Positions 7,089 through 15,465 of a DNA stretch of 40,512 bases are shown here, one piece after another. Numbering within the stretch: the stretch's first letter is position 1; each line of letters starts with the position of its first letter. The position numbers and the translations under genes were made by a program. Below the pieces are notes generated by a model, which did not search any database, had not been told where the DNA came from, and saw nothing but the letters and a program-made list of their open reading frames with translations. This stretch comes from an uncultured Eubacteriales bacterium (GTDB taxonomy: Bacteria > Bacillota > Clostridia > Oscillospirales > Oscillospiraceae): positions 1 to 40,512 of the forward strand of contig UQXI01000028.1 of the NCBI GenBank assembly GCA_900544975.1, read 5' to 3'.

Positions 7089-9179
7089 ATGAATCAGGAA
7101 ATCATCCACGTGCCCGAGATATTCGGCAGCGACGTTTTTAACGAGGCCACCATGAAGCAGCGGTTGGAGCCCCAGGTATTTTGTGCCTGGAAATCCTGCA
7201 TTGCCGGGGGAAAGCCTCTGGAGCTGCCGGTTGCCAACGCCATTGCCGAAGCCATGAAGCAATGGGCCATCGAAAAAGGGGCAACCCACTTCACCCACTG
7301 GTTTCAGCCCATGACCGGCTTTACCGCAGAAAAGCACGACAGCTTCATCACCCCCGCAGCAGACGGCAAAGTTCTGATGGAATTTTCCGGCAAAGAGCTG
7401 GTCCGGGGCGAGCCGGACGCCTCCAGCTTCCCCTCCGGAGGGCTCAGGGCCACCTTTGAAGCCCGGGGGTATACCGCCTGGGATCCCACGGCCTTTGCCT
7501 TTGTAAAAGACGGCAGCTTATACATCCCCACCTGCTTCTTCTCCTATACCGGAGCCGCACTGGACAAAAAGACCCCGCTTTTGCGCTCCATCGACGAAGT
7601 GAGCCGGGAGGCCGTCCGAATCCTGCGGCTCTTTGGAGACACCAAAACCCAGCGGGTCATTGCCTCGGTGGGCCCGGAGCAAGAGTATTTCCTCATTGCC
7701 AAAGAGGATTTCGCCAAGCGGGAGGACCTGCGTTTCACCGGCCGGACCCTATTTGGCGCCCCTGCCCCCAAGGGCCAGGAGCTGGACGACCATTACTTTG
7801 GCGCCATCCGGCCCCGGGTTGCCGCCTATATGAAGGATCTGGACGAATCCCTATGGCGGTTGGGCATTCTCTCCAAAACCAAACACAACGAGGTGGCCCC
7901 CGCTCAGCATGAAATGGCGCCCATTTACACCGACGCCAACACCGCTTGCGACGCCAACCAGCTGGTCATGGAAATTATGAAGAAGACCGCCGAAAAGCAC
8001 GGTCTCGTCTGCCTCCTCCACGAAAAGCCCTTTGCCGGCGTCAATGGCTCCGGCAAACACGACAACTGGTCTCTCAACACCGACACCGGCAAAAATCTCT
8101 TCAAACCCGGCCGCACGCCCAGCCAAAACGCCCAGTTTTTGGTGTTTCTCTCCGCCTTTATCAAGGGTGTGGACGAATACCAGGATTGGCTTCGCTGCAC
8201 CGTGGCCTCTGCCGGCAACGACCACCGCCTGGGGGCCAACGAAGCGCCTCCCGCCATTCTCTCCGTCTTCCTGGGTGACGAACTGGAGGCTGTGGTGGAG
8301 TCCATCATCAACGGCACCAACTACACCGACCTGGAGAAATCCGTCATGCGCATTGGCGTAGACGTTTTGCCCTCCATTTCCAAAGACACCACCGACCGAA
8401 ACCGGACCTCTCCCCTGGCCTTCACAGGCAACAAATTCGAGTTCCGGATGTTGGGCTCCTCCCAGTCGGTGAGCGGCCCCAACATTGCTCTCAACACCAT
8501 CATGGCAGAGGAGCTGAAGTGGTTTGCCGATCAGCTGGAGCAGTCCACGGATTTTGACGCCGACCTGCAGAAGCTGATTTGCCAAGCCCTCACAGAACAC
8601 CGGCGGATCATCTTCAACGGCAACGGCTATGACGAGAGCTGGATCCAGGAAGCGGAACGCCGGGGGCTCTCCAACCTCCGCACCACGGCAGAATGCCTGC
8701 CTGCGTACATCGCTCAGAAAAACATAGACCTGGTAACCCGGCACGGGATTTTCACAGAGACAGAATTCCGGGCCCGGTATGAAATCCACCTGGAGAGCTA
8801 CTGCAAGCTGCTGCACATCGAGGCGATGACCATGACGGATATGATTCGCCGCCAGATCCTCCCGGCGGTCTCCTCCTATGCCGCCGCTCTGTGCCGCGCC
8901 ATTGCCACCAAGGAGGCTGTGGCTGTCTCCTGCCGGGCCGAAAAAGCCCTAGCCGCCAAGATCTCAGAGGCAACGGACAGCCTCTTCGATCACTGCAGCG
9001 CATTGGAAGAGACCATGCTCCACCTGCCCGAGGATCGGGCTAGCCAGTCCATGTATTACTGCAAAACCGTCATCCCCGCCATGGAGGCCGCCCGTGCTGA
9101 CGCCGACCGGCTGGAAACCCTGACAGACCAATCTTACTGGCCCTTTCCCACCTACTCCGACTTGCTTTTCTACGTGTAA
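7089..9179 (+). CDS. glnN: Glutamine synthetase, type III
   Basis: This 696-residue cytoplasmic enzyme makes glutamine from glutamate, ammonia and ATP. The length (over 690 residues, against about 450 for type I) and the motifs identify GSIII: FSGKELVRGEPDASSFPSGG near residue 100, EVAPAQHEMAPIY and NDHRLGANEAPPAI beginning at about residue 377, the hallmark segment of the family. The C-terminal third is the helical extension peculiar to GSIII. GSIII enzymes form dodecamers and are typical of Bacteroides and anaerobic Firmicutes. The ATG has a strong site (AAAGGAAAGGG). The gene is single, with its own promoter upstream and a hairpin downstream, and is divergent from an aspartate-type aminotransferase. 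No glutamine-responsive leader was recognised. Confidence 0.95.
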   Translation: MNQEIIHVPEIFGSDVFNEATMKQRLEPQVFCAWKSCIAGGKPLELPVANAIAEAMKQWAIEKGATHFTHWFQPMTGFTAEKHDSFITPAADGKVLMEFSGKELVRGEPDASSFPSGGLRATFEARGYTAWDPTAFAFVKDGSLYIPTCFFSYTGAALDKKTPLLRSIDEVSREAVRILRLFGDTKTQRVIASVGPEQEYFLIAKEDFAKREDLRFTGRTLFGAPAPKGQELDDHYFGAIRPRVAAYMKDLDESLWRLGILSKTKHNEVAPAQHEMAPIYTDANTACDANQLVMEIMKKTAEKHGLVCLLHEKPFAGVNGSGKHDNWSLNTDTGKNLFKPGRTPSQNAQFLVFLSAFIKGVDEYQDWLRCTVASAGNDHRLGANEAPPAILSVFLGDELEAVVESIINGTNYTDLEKSVMRIGVDVLPSISKDTTDRNRTSPLAFTGNKFEFRMLGSSQSVSGPNIALNTIMAEELKWFADQLEQSTDFDADLQKLICQALTEHRRIIFNGNGYDESWIQEAERRGLSNLRTTAECLPAYIAQKNIDLVTRHGIFTETEFRARYEIHLESYCKLLHIEAMTMTDMIRRQILPAVSSYAAALCRAIATKEAVAVSCRAEKALAAKISEATDSLFDHCSALEETMLHLPEDRASQSMYYCKTVIPAMEAARADADRLETLTDQSYWPFPTYSDLLFYV

Positions 9180-9190
9180 TCGTATATAAT
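9162..9190 (+). promoter_or_regulatory. Promoter of the phosphotransferase gene, inside the end of glnN
   Basis: TTGCTT (9162-9167) and a perfect TATAAT (9185-9190) are 17 bases apart, overlapping the last codons of glnN. A start near 9197 would place the 9205-9235 hairpin at the very 5' end of the new transcript. Confidence 0.65.
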
Positions 9191-9204
9191 GACTTTGTGC
9201 GATG

Positions 9205-9235
9205 TTTCCTCCGGCGCCCTTCGCGCCGGGGGAAA
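9205..9235 (+). terminator. Hairpin between glnN and the phosphotransferase gene
   Basis: A 13-bp stem (9205-9217 with 9223-9235, one G.T pair) has a 5-base loop and is followed by TTTAT. It probably terminates glnN. Since a promoter lies just upstream, it is also a leader hairpin for the next gene, 10 bases before its ribosome site. Confidence 0.6.
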
Positions 9236-9258
9236 TTTATGGAAAAGGAGTCCTGCTC

Positions 9259-10146
9259 GTGGATGCTGCGTCCCGCATTTTGGAAATTGTCTCTGCAATT
9301 CGCCCCATTCCAGCTTGTGGAGCCCATGTCACACAGCTGCTCCATGAAGAAGACGGGGAACCCTATGAGGTCTGGCGTGTGGATGTCGGGGATCAACGGT
9401 GGATTTTGAAAAAGGCCAAAGAGTATGAATACGAAATTTATACCTCCTTTTTCTCAACTCCTTGTCCCCATGTCCCAGAGCTGCTGGGGACCGCCACGCT
9501 GGACGGTTGTCACTATCTTCTGGAAGTCTTCGTAGACGGTCATAATCTTATGCACTGTACACGTCCTGACCTGAAAGCTACGCTGGACAGTCTCATCGCT
9601 TTGCAAGACGCCAACTGGGGCAATTCTGAGCGGGCTCTGTGGGGCTACCACTTCGACAAAAGTCTGGAAGGCCGGATCCGCCGTGGGCAGTATCTGGGTC
9701 ATCCCACCTTGGATGCCGCTTACCAGCGATTCCTGGAAGCCTACCGGGCCGTCCCCCGGACCTTATGCCATGATGATCTGCTGCCATTCAACGTGCTGGT
9801 CGCACCGGAGGGCGCCCGCCTTATAGACTGGGAGTTTGGCGGGATTCTCCCCTACCCCACCTCTCTGGCTCGCCTCCTGGCCCACGGCTCCGAGGATGAC
9901 ACCCAGCTCTTTGTCATGCAGGAGTCGGACCGGCAGTTTGCAATCGACTACTACTACACGCATCTGATCTCCCAGCATGGGATTTCTTACCCCGCTTACC
10001 GGAACACCCTGGACCTGTTTTTCTTTTATGAATATTGCGAATGGGTTTATGTGGGAAACCGGTACGGCAACACCAACAGCACCAATTACCAGCGCTATCT
10101 GCCCCTTGCGCTGCGGCAGGCAGAGCACATTTTGAACATACAATAG
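9259..10146 (+). CDS. Aminoglycoside phosphotransferase-fold kinase, substrate unknown
   Basis: This protein of 295 residues has the fold of aminoglycoside, choline and thiamine kinases. The catalytic loop LCHDDLLPFNVLV (Brenner motif, catalytic Asp at about residue 173 and Asn at 178) is followed by the metal-binding LIDWEFGG. In the N-lobe, WILKKAKEYEYEIYTSF looks like the ATP lysine and helix-C glutamate region. The best start is the GTG at 9259, with AAGGAG 8 bases upstream; the frame is open from 9202 but that ATG has no ribosome site. It sits between glnN and pyrG with its own promoter, so context does not name the substrate. Choline, a sugar, or an amino-alcohol are all possible; antibiotic resistance is not implied. 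Confidence 0.8.
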   Translation: MDAASRILEIVSAIRPIPACGAHVTQLLHEEDGEPYEVWRVDVGDQRWILKKAKEYEYEIYTSFFSTPCPHVPELLGTATLDGCHYLLEVFVDGHNLMHCTRPDLKATLDSLIALQDANWGNSERALWGYHFDKSLEGRIRRGQYLGHPTLDAAYQRFLEAYRAVPRTLCHDDLLPFNVLVAPEGARLIDWEFGGILPYPTSLARLLAHGSEDDTQLFVMQESDRQFAIDYYYTHLISQHGISYPAYRNTLDLFFFYEYCEWVYVGNRYGNTNSTNYQRYLPLALRQAEHILNIQ

Positions 10147-10199
10147 GCTGCAACATCACAGTTTGAAATACAGAAGAGATCAAATCGGAGGATATGGGT

Positions 10200-11798
10200 A
10201 TGAAATATATTTTTGTCACCGGCGGTGTGGTATCCGGTCTGGGCAAGGGCATTTGCGCCGCCTCCCTGGGGCGTCTGCTGAAGCAGCGGGGGCTCCGGGT
10301 GCGGAATCAAAAGCTGGATCCCTACCTGAATGTGGACCCCGGCACCATGAGTCCCTATCAGCACGGGGAGGTGTTTGTCACCGACGACGGCGCAGAAACA
10401 GACCTGGATCTGGGACATTATGAGCGCTTTGTGGATGAGAGTCTCACGGCCAATTCCTCTGTCTCCGCCGGTAAGATTTATTGGTCCGTCCTGAACCGGG
10501 AGCGGGAAGGCGGTTACCTGGGCCGCACCGTCCAGATCATCCCCCACATCACCGATGAAATCAAGCGCCGGGTCTACTCCATGGCCGGCCCCGAGGTGGA
10601 TGTGGTCATCACCGAAATTGGCGGCACAGTCGGCGACATTGAGAGCCAGCCCTTCCTGGAGGCCATCCGCCAGGTTGCCGCAGAGCAGGGCCGCCGGAAC
10701 GTCCTCTTCATTCACGTCCCCCTGATCGTCCAAATCCCCGGCAGTGACGAGCTGAAATCCAAGCCCACCCAACACTCGGTCAAGGAACTGCTGTCCATTG
10801 GCATCCAGCCGGACATCCTGGTCTGTCGCAGCGATACCCCCTTCACCGAGGAGATTCGCCGGAAGATCAGCCTGTTCTGCAACGTGGACCCCAGCTGCGT
10901 CATTCAGAATTCCACCGCCTCGACTCTGTATGAGGTCCCCCTGATGCTGGCCAAGGAGGGCCTGGATCAAGTGGTCTGTGAACGGCTCCAGCTGGACACA
11001 CCGCAGCCAGACCTCACCGCCTGGTCCTCCCTGGTCAAGCAGATCAAAGGGGCCAATCGCCATGTGCAGATCGCTCTGGTGGGTAAGTACACCCAGCTAC
11101 ACGATGCCTATCTCTCTGTGGTGGAATCCCTGTTCCACGCCGGGACCGCCAACGACGCCGTCGTTTCCATCAAATGGGTGGACTCTGAAGAGGTCACCGC
11201 AGACAATGCAAAAGACATCCTCTCCGACTGTGACGGCATCTTGGTACCCGGCGGCTTTGGCGACCGGGGCATTGAGGGCATGATCGCAGCCGCCCAGTAC
11301 GCCCGGACCACAGGCACCCCCTATTTGGGCATCTGCCTGGGCATGCAGATTGCAGTCATCGAATTTGCCCGTCACGTGGCCGGTCTCACCGGCGCCCATT
11401 CGGCGGAGTTTGACGAGTATTCCCCCTACCCCGTGGTGGCCCTCATGGAAGACCAAGTGCATATCACTGCCAAGGGCGGCACCATGCGTCTGGGGAAATA
11501 TCCCTGTGTGCTGGATGAAACCAGCAAATCCCTTGGGCTGTACGGCAGCCGGGAAATCTCCGAACGGCACCGTCACCGCTACGAATTCAACAACGAATTC
11601 CGCCAGGTCCTCACCGAGAAAGGCATGCTTTTGGCCGGTCTGTCTCCGGACGGCCATTTGGTGGAGGTGGTGGAGCTGCCAGGCCACCTCTGGTTTGTGG
11701 GATGCCAATTCCATCCCGAATTCAAGAGCCGCCCGGACCGAGCTCATCCCCTGTTCTTCGGCTTTGTAAAAGCGGCACTGACCCATATGGAAGCTTAA
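10200..11798 (+). CDS. pyrG: CTP synthase
   Basis: This 532-residue cytoplasmic enzyme makes CTP from UTP, ATP and glutamine, the last step of pyrimidine nucleotide synthesis. The N-terminal synthetase domain (to about 265) starts KYIFVTGGVVSGLGKGICAA, a P-loop, and carries DPYLNVDPGTMSPYQHGEVF and GGTVGDIESQPF. The C-terminal class I glutaminase domain has GGFGDRGIEGM, the nucleophile Cys in YLGICLGMQ at residue 379 and QFHPEFKSRP with the His and Glu of the triad. Of two in-frame ATGs I choose 10200, because GGAGG is 8 bases before it but only 2 before the ATG at 10194. A strong terminator follows at 11808. Confidence 0.97.
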   Translation: MKYIFVTGGVVSGLGKGICAASLGRLLKQRGLRVRNQKLDPYLNVDPGTMSPYQHGEVFVTDDGAETDLDLGHYERFVDESLTANSSVSAGKIYWSVLNREREGGYLGRTVQIIPHITDEIKRRVYSMAGPEVDVVITEIGGTVGDIESQPFLEAIRQVAAEQGRRNVLFIHVPLIVQIPGSDELKSKPTQHSVKELLSIGIQPDILVCRSDTPFTEEIRRKISLFCNVDPSCVIQNSTASTLYEVPLMLAKEGLDQVVCERLQLDTPQPDLTAWSSLVKQIKGANRHVQIALVGKYTQLHDAYLSVVESLFHAGTANDAVVSIKWVDSEEVTADNAKDILSDCDGILVPGGFGDRGIEGMIAAAQYARTTGTPYLGICLGMQIAVIEFARHVAGLTGAHSAEFDEYSPYPVVALMEDQVHITAKGGTMRLGKYPCVLDETSKSLGLYGSREISERHRHRYEFNNEFRQVLTEKGMLLAGLSPDGHLVEVVELPGHLWFVGCQFHPEFKSRPDRAHPLFFGFVKAALTHMEA

Positions 11799-11807
11799 CC
11801 ACGATTT

Positions 11808-11838
11808 GCCCGCCGGGCGCATCCGGCGGGCGGTTTCA
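11808..11838 (+). terminator. Terminator of pyrG
   Basis: GCCCGCCGG (11808-11816) pairs perfectly with CCGGCGGGC (11823-11831), with a 6-base loop, followed by GGTTTCATTT. It lies 10 bases after the pyrG stop. Confidence 0.75.
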
Positions 11839-11864
11839 TTTCAAACAAGTTGGAGGGACTTTCT

Positions 11865-12881
11865 ATGACCTATGACGAGGTTCTGGAGCGTGCCCGGGGC
11901 AACATGGGGCCCCACTGTAAGGCCTGCCCCATCTGCAATGGCGCCGGCTGTAAAAATACCATTCCCGGCCCCGGCTCCAAAGGACTGGGGACCGTATTTC
12001 CCCGCAATTATGCAGCATGGCAGGAGATTGCCCTGAATCTGGACACCATCTGCTCGATGGAGCCGGTCAATACCGGTTTTTCGCTTTTCGGGCACAGCTT
12101 TTCTTTGCCACTCTTTGCAGCACCCATTGGCGCTGTGGAAAATCACTACGGAAACAAGCTGACAGAAGCCGCATACGATGCCGCTCTGATCCAGGGCTGC
12201 CAGGAAGCCGGAATTGCCGCTTTCCTGGGAGACGGTTTGGACGATTCCCTACTCGCGACCGGCTGCCAGGCCATGGAAGCCCACGGCTTCGCCATTCCCA
12301 CCATCAAGCCCTGGAGCCGGGATCTGGTATTCCGAAAAATTGACCAGGCCAAGGAACACGGCGCCCAAGTCCTGTGTATGGACATTGACGCTTCTGGTCT
12401 GCCTTTTCTCAAAAACATGGATCCCCCTTCCGGCACCAAGAGCGTGGAAGAGCTGCGGGAAATCATCGAATATGCCGGAATCCCCTTCCTCCTGAAGGGC
12501 ATTATGACTGCCCGGGGCGCCGAAAAAGCCCGGCAAGCCGGCGCTGCAGGCATTGTGGTCTCCAATCATGGGGGCCGGGTACTGGACCAGGTCCCAGCCA
12601 CGGCCACGGTGCTGCCTACCATCGCCCAAGCTGTGGGAGACTCCATGACCATCCTGGTAGACGGCGGCATCCGGACCGGACTGGACATCTGCAAAGCTCT
12701 GGCTCTGGGGGCGGACGCCGTCCTCATCGGCCGTCCCTTTGTCACCTCCGTTTACGGCGGCGGCGCAGAAGGCGTCCGCGTCTATGTCGCCAAGCTGGCC
12801 GCCGAGCTCCGGGATACCATGGAGATGTGCGGCGTCCATCGGCTTTCGGAAATCGACCGGACCTGTATCTGGGAAGGATAA
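11865..12881 (+). CDS. FMN-dependent alpha-hydroxyacid dehydrogenase with N-terminal Cys cluster
   Basis: This 338-residue TIM-barrel flavoprotein belongs to the lactate/glycolate oxidase family. Visible features are LFAAPIGAV, the His-Gly-Gly motif in VVSNHGGRVLDQVPA, the FMN phosphate-binding region MTILVDGGIRTGLDICKALALGA and AVLIGRPFV. The N-terminus carries four closely spaced cysteines (about residues 18, 21, 24 and 29, CKACPICNGAGC), typical of a clostridial subgroup and absent from the classical oxidases. They may bind an iron-sulfur cluster or zinc. In an anaerobe the electron acceptor is unlikely to be oxygen, so dehydrogenase is a safer name than oxidase. The start at 11865 has GGAGG 8 bases upstream. 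It stands alone after the pyrG terminator. The substrate is unknown. Confidence 0.82.
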   Translation: MTYDEVLERARGNMGPHCKACPICNGAGCKNTIPGPGSKGLGTVFPRNYAAWQEIALNLDTICSMEPVNTGFSLFGHSFSLPLFAAPIGAVENHYGNKLTEAAYDAALIQGCQEAGIAAFLGDGLDDSLLATGCQAMEAHGFAIPTIKPWSRDLVFRKIDQAKEHGAQVLCMDIDASGLPFLKNMDPPSGTKSVEELREIIEYAGIPFLLKGIMTARGAEKARQAGAAGIVVSNHGGRVLDQVPATATVLPTIAQAVGDSMTILVDGGIRTGLDICKALALGADAVLIGRPFVTSVYGGGAEGVRVYVAKLAAELRDTMEMCGVHRLSEIDRTCIWEG

Positions 12882-12885
12882 ACAC

Positions 12886-12904
12886 AACTTGTACATATCA
12901 AGTT
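12886..12904. promoter_or_regulatory. Dyad upstream of the ABC exporter operon
   Basis: AACTTG (12886-12891) and CAAGTT (12899-12904) flank 7 bases. It lies between the dehydrogenase stop and the exporter genes, where an operator is expected, but the arms are short and no clear promoter could be placed beside it. Confidence 0.3.
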
Positions 12905-12986
12905 TGTAACAAGAGGAACGGACGAACGCTAACGCCGCATGATGAATTTTGGGAAGAGTATCTATCTTCGAAAGGAGTGGCGGAAT

Positions 12987-13868
12987 ATGGAGATTATTAA
13001 AGCGGCAAAGCTTACGAAATACTATGGTAAGGCAAGAGGTATCATTGATCTTGACCTGACGGTAGCACAGGGCGAGTTCTTTGGCTTCATCGGACCAAAC
13101 GGCGCAGGAAAGTCCACGACAATTCGCACATTGCTTGGGCTGATTGCCCCTACCTCCGGCACCGCAATGGTATTCGGGAAAGATGTCACAAAAGAAAAAG
13201 AATCCATTTTGCAGGATATCGGTTACCTTCCCTCGGAGGCATTGTTTTACCAAGGAATGAAAGTGGAGGATGTATTGAAACTGTCCGCCGATTTGCGGAA
13301 AAAGGATTGCACTGCTGAATCGAAACTGCTCTGTGAGCGTTTACGGCTTAATACAGCCCGAAGGATCGATGATCTATCTTTCGGTAACAGAAAGAAGGTT
13401 GCCATTGTCTGCGCATTACAGCATCGACCGAAACTGCTTGTGCTAGACGAGCCGACCGGCGGATTGGATCCGCTGATGCAAAAAGAGTTTTTTGATATTT
13501 TGCAGGAAAGAAACAGGGAGGGTGCAACGATTCTCCTATCCAGCCATGTTCTCTCGGAAATTCAGCGCAACTGCACCCGCGCGGCGATCATCCGTGACGG
13601 TCGAATCATTGCATGCAATCGTGTAGACGTCCTCTCGCAAACAAATGCAAAACGCGTTACTGTTCATGGTATTGTAGACCTTGATCATCTAAGCGGTATT
13701 CGTGACAGAAAAGAAATGAAAGACTCGGTCAGCTTCCTTTACAGCGGAGATATGGGGAACTTACTCCACACCTTGTCTTCAGGTCAGATTGATGACCTTA
13801 CGGTTACGGAGCCGGATCTGGAAGAAGTATTCCTACATTATTATGAAAAGGACGGTGAGAGGGTATGA
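12987..13868 (+). CDS. ABC transporter ATP-binding protein (ABC-2 exporter type)
   Basis: This 293-residue ATPase subunit has Walker A GPNGAGKST near residue 40, a signature loop LSFGNRKKVAIV that departs from the usual LSGGQ, Walker B LLVLDEPTGGLDPL and the H-loop ILLSSHVLSEI. The last 80 residues form the extra C-terminal domain common in BcrA/NatA-like exporters. It powers the permease whose start overlaps its stop by 4 bases (ATGA). The ATG at 12987 has AAAGGAG 12 bases upstream; the frame is open from 12939, but that region has no ribosome site. Base use is clearly richer in A+T than the flanking genes, which suggests transfer. Likely substrates are peptides or drugs; the window gives no further clue. 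Confidence 0.9.
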   Translation: MEIIKAAKLTKYYGKARGIIDLDLTVAQGEFFGFIGPNGAGKSTTIRTLLGLIAPTSGTAMVFGKDVTKEKESILQDIGYLPSEALFYQGMKVEDVLKLSADLRKKDCTAESKLLCERLRLNTARRIDDLSFGNRKKVAIVCALQHRPKLLVLDEPTGGLDPLMQKEFFDILQERNREGATILLSSHVLSEIQRNCTRAAIIRDGRIIACNRVDVLSQTNAKRVTVHGIVDLDHLSGIRDRKEMKDSVSFLYSGDMGNLLHTLSSGQIDDLTVTEPDLEEVFLHYYEKDGERV

Positions 13869-14650
13869 CTCTTGTAAAGCACGAACTGAAACAAGGCAAA
13901 ATTTCGTTTTTGATATGGACGGCTTCTATTGGATTCCTTCTTGCAATCTGCATTTTTCTGTTCCCGGAAATGAAGGGACAGATGGACAGTGTCAACGATA
14001 TGTTCGCCTCTATGGGTTCTTTTACCGAGGCGTTCGGTATGGATCGTTTGAATTTCGGAACGCTCATCGGGTTTTACGCTGTTGAGTGCGGCAATGTTTT
14101 GGGACTTGGCGGTGCATTTTTTGCAGCTCTTTGTGCCGTTGGTATTCTCAGCAAAGAAGAAAAAGACAAAACAGCGGAATTTCTGCTGACTCATCCTGTC
14201 AGCCGCAAAAGGATTATTACGGAAAAGCTGATTGCCGTACTGCTTCAGATCACAGCTATGAACCTCATTATCTATGCCCTTGCTGTCGGCGCTATAGCCG
14301 CCGTTGGCGAGGAAATCCCTTGGAAAGAGATCAGTCTTATGCATCTTGCCTATTATCTGCTCCAAGTTGAGCTGGCAGGAATCTGCTTCGGTATTTCGGC
14401 ATTCCTTCGCAAAGGCAGCGCGGGTGTAGGACTTGGCATTGCCGCAATGATGTATTTTCTGAACCTAATTGCAAACATTGCTGATGTCGCCGAGTTTTTG
14501 AAGTACATAACCCCGTTTGGATATTGCGAGGGTGCCGACATTGTGGCAAATGGCAGACTGGACGGCGCAATGGTTGCAATTGGTGTAGTCATGGGAATTG
14601 GTGGAATTGTGATTGCTTATCTGAAATATACGAAAAAAGATATACATTAA
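13865..14650 (+). CDS. ABC-2 type permease subunit
   Basis: This 261-residue membrane protein has about six hydrophobic segments (first at about residues 18-33, last near 237-252). Its soluble loop ILSKEEKDKTAEFLLTHPVSRKRIITEKL is typical of ABC-2 permeases: the KTAEFLLTHPVSR part is the coupling region. It pairs with the ATPase encoded directly upstream (4-base overlap) to form an exporter. Like its partner it has lower GC than the rest of the window. It ends before a good terminator at 14667. No regulator gene of the TetR or GntR type sits next to the pair, which is unusual for such modules, though palindromes on both sides could be operators left behind. Confidence 0.88.
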   Translation: MTLVKHELKQGKISFLIWTASIGFLLAICIFLFPEMKGQMDSVNDMFASMGSFTEAFGMDRLNFGTLIGFYAVECGNVLGLGGAFFAALCAVGILSKEEKDKTAEFLLTHPVSRKRIITEKLIAVLLQITAMNLIIYALAVGAIAAVGEEIPWKEISLMHLAYYLLQVELAGICFGISAFLRKGSAGVGLGIAAMMYFLNLIANIADVAEFLKYITPFGYCEGADIVANGRLDGAMVAIGVVMGIGGIVIAYLKYTKKDIH

Positions 14651-14666
14651 AATGCAACGCATAATC

Positions 14667-14691
14667 GGCGGCAGGGAGAATCCTTGCCGCC
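14667..14691 (+). terminator. Terminator after the ABC exporter operon
   Basis: An 11-bp stem (14667-14677 with 14681-14691, one G.T pair) with a 3-base loop is followed by a T-rich stretch (AGTTCCTTCTT). It lies 16 bases after the permease stop. Confidence 0.7.
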
Positions 14692-14829
14692 AGTTCCTTC
14701 TTGCTATCTTCTTGAAACATATTGACGCCGCCTGACAGGAGCAGGAACTGAATCCGGGTAAAACAGAAGAAATAGATACGAGAAAGACGGTGAAGAATTC
14801 GCATACAGTTTCCAAAAATAAGAAAACAT

Positions 14830-14853
14830 TGTAACTCATTTTACTGAGTTACA
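14830..14853. promoter_or_regulatory. Orphan 9-bp inverted repeat, operator-like
   Basis: TGTAACTCA (14830-14838) and TGAGTTACA (14845-14853) are perfect arms around 6 bases. This resembles operators of TetR-type repressors, which often sit beside ABC exporters, but no regulator gene is present here. The rest of 14692-14928 is AT-rich. It includes a 6-bp hairpin (TGCAAA 14909-14914, TTTGCA 14921-14926) and no recognisable gene. Confidence 0.4.
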
Positions 14854-14928
14854 CTGTACCATACATAAAAACTTCCTTATCTGGAGTTGTCAAATCCGTT
14901 CCTCTTTTTGCAAAGCAAAATTTGCATT

Positions 14929-15465
14929 TTATATTAATTGATATTCCAGCTGACAGTCAAAGGGTTCTTTTTCCACATGCTCCAAGTTGGGCTCCTCCGC
15001 TTCCCGGCAGCCCATGGCCCGGTAGAAGGCCTGGGTCTCCACTGCAGAGTGACCGGAGATGTACAGCTTCTCCGCCCCCCGGCATCTGGCCCAGTCCGCC
15101 GCCAGGGCAAACAGGCGGCGACCCAGCCCCTTGCCACGGAGCTCCTCAGAGACGTGCAGAGAGGTCAAATCCAAATATTGATTCCGGGAACCCAGGGGCA
15201 ACCCTTCCACAGAGGCAAACCCCTTTAGTTTCCCCTCACAAAATGCACCAAACACCACGCCGCCTTCCGCGATGGTGTGCCGCAAGCAGGTCACCAGGAA
15301 TGCGTAGTCCGCCTCGCTCCACTGGTCTATGAAGGGATCCCGGCGAATGACCCATTGGCCCTCCTCTTTTCGCCAGCACTGGTCGACCACCTGCCGCCGC
15401 TCAAAGCTACGGAAGAGCTCCCGGTCGATTTCCTCCTGTTTGATTGCACGATTGATCCAGTTCAT
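14929..15465 (-). CDS. GNAT family N-acetyltransferase
   Basis: This acyltransferase of 178 residues uses acetyl-CoA. The acetyl-CoA loop is seen in LHVSEELRGKGLGRRLFALA (the RGxGxG/A motif A), followed by AEKLYISGHSAVETQAFYRAMGC (motif B, with the usual Tyr/Phe-Tyr ending). The longer open frame begins at 15666, but the ATG at 15465 is the true start: it has AAAGGAGG 5 bases upstream and the extra residues merely mirror glpK. Its start overlaps the glpK stop by 4 bases (ATGA), so it is translated with glycerol kinase. The substrate is unknown; the pairing with glpK may be transcriptional convenience rather than shared chemistry. Confidence 0.85.
   Translation of the reverse strand: MNWINRAIKQEEIDRELFRSFERRQVVDQCWRKEEGQWVIRRDPFIDQWSEADYAFLVTCLRHTIAEGGVVFGAFCEGKLKGFASVEGLPLGSRNQYLDLTSLHVSEELRGKGLGRRLFALAADWARCRGAEKLYISGHSAVETQAFYRAMGCREAEEPNLEHVEKEPFDCQLEYQLI

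Noticed and set aside
7851..8816. 321-codon open frame on the minus strand
   Set aside because: It is antisense to glnN, which is a clear GSIII gene; no family features and no ribosome site.
14737..14832. Short AT-rich frame LNPGKTEEIDTRKTVKNSHT and on to a TAA
   Set aside because: It has a charged, protein-like look, but a stop lies just upstream, there is no start with a ribosome site and no family could be named.
14589..14839. Minus-strand frames that could be a truncated TetR start (MFQEDSKKELAARILPAADY)
   Set aside because: The reading runs through the terminator hairpin of the ABC operon, and nothing after it resembles a TetR helix-turn-helix.
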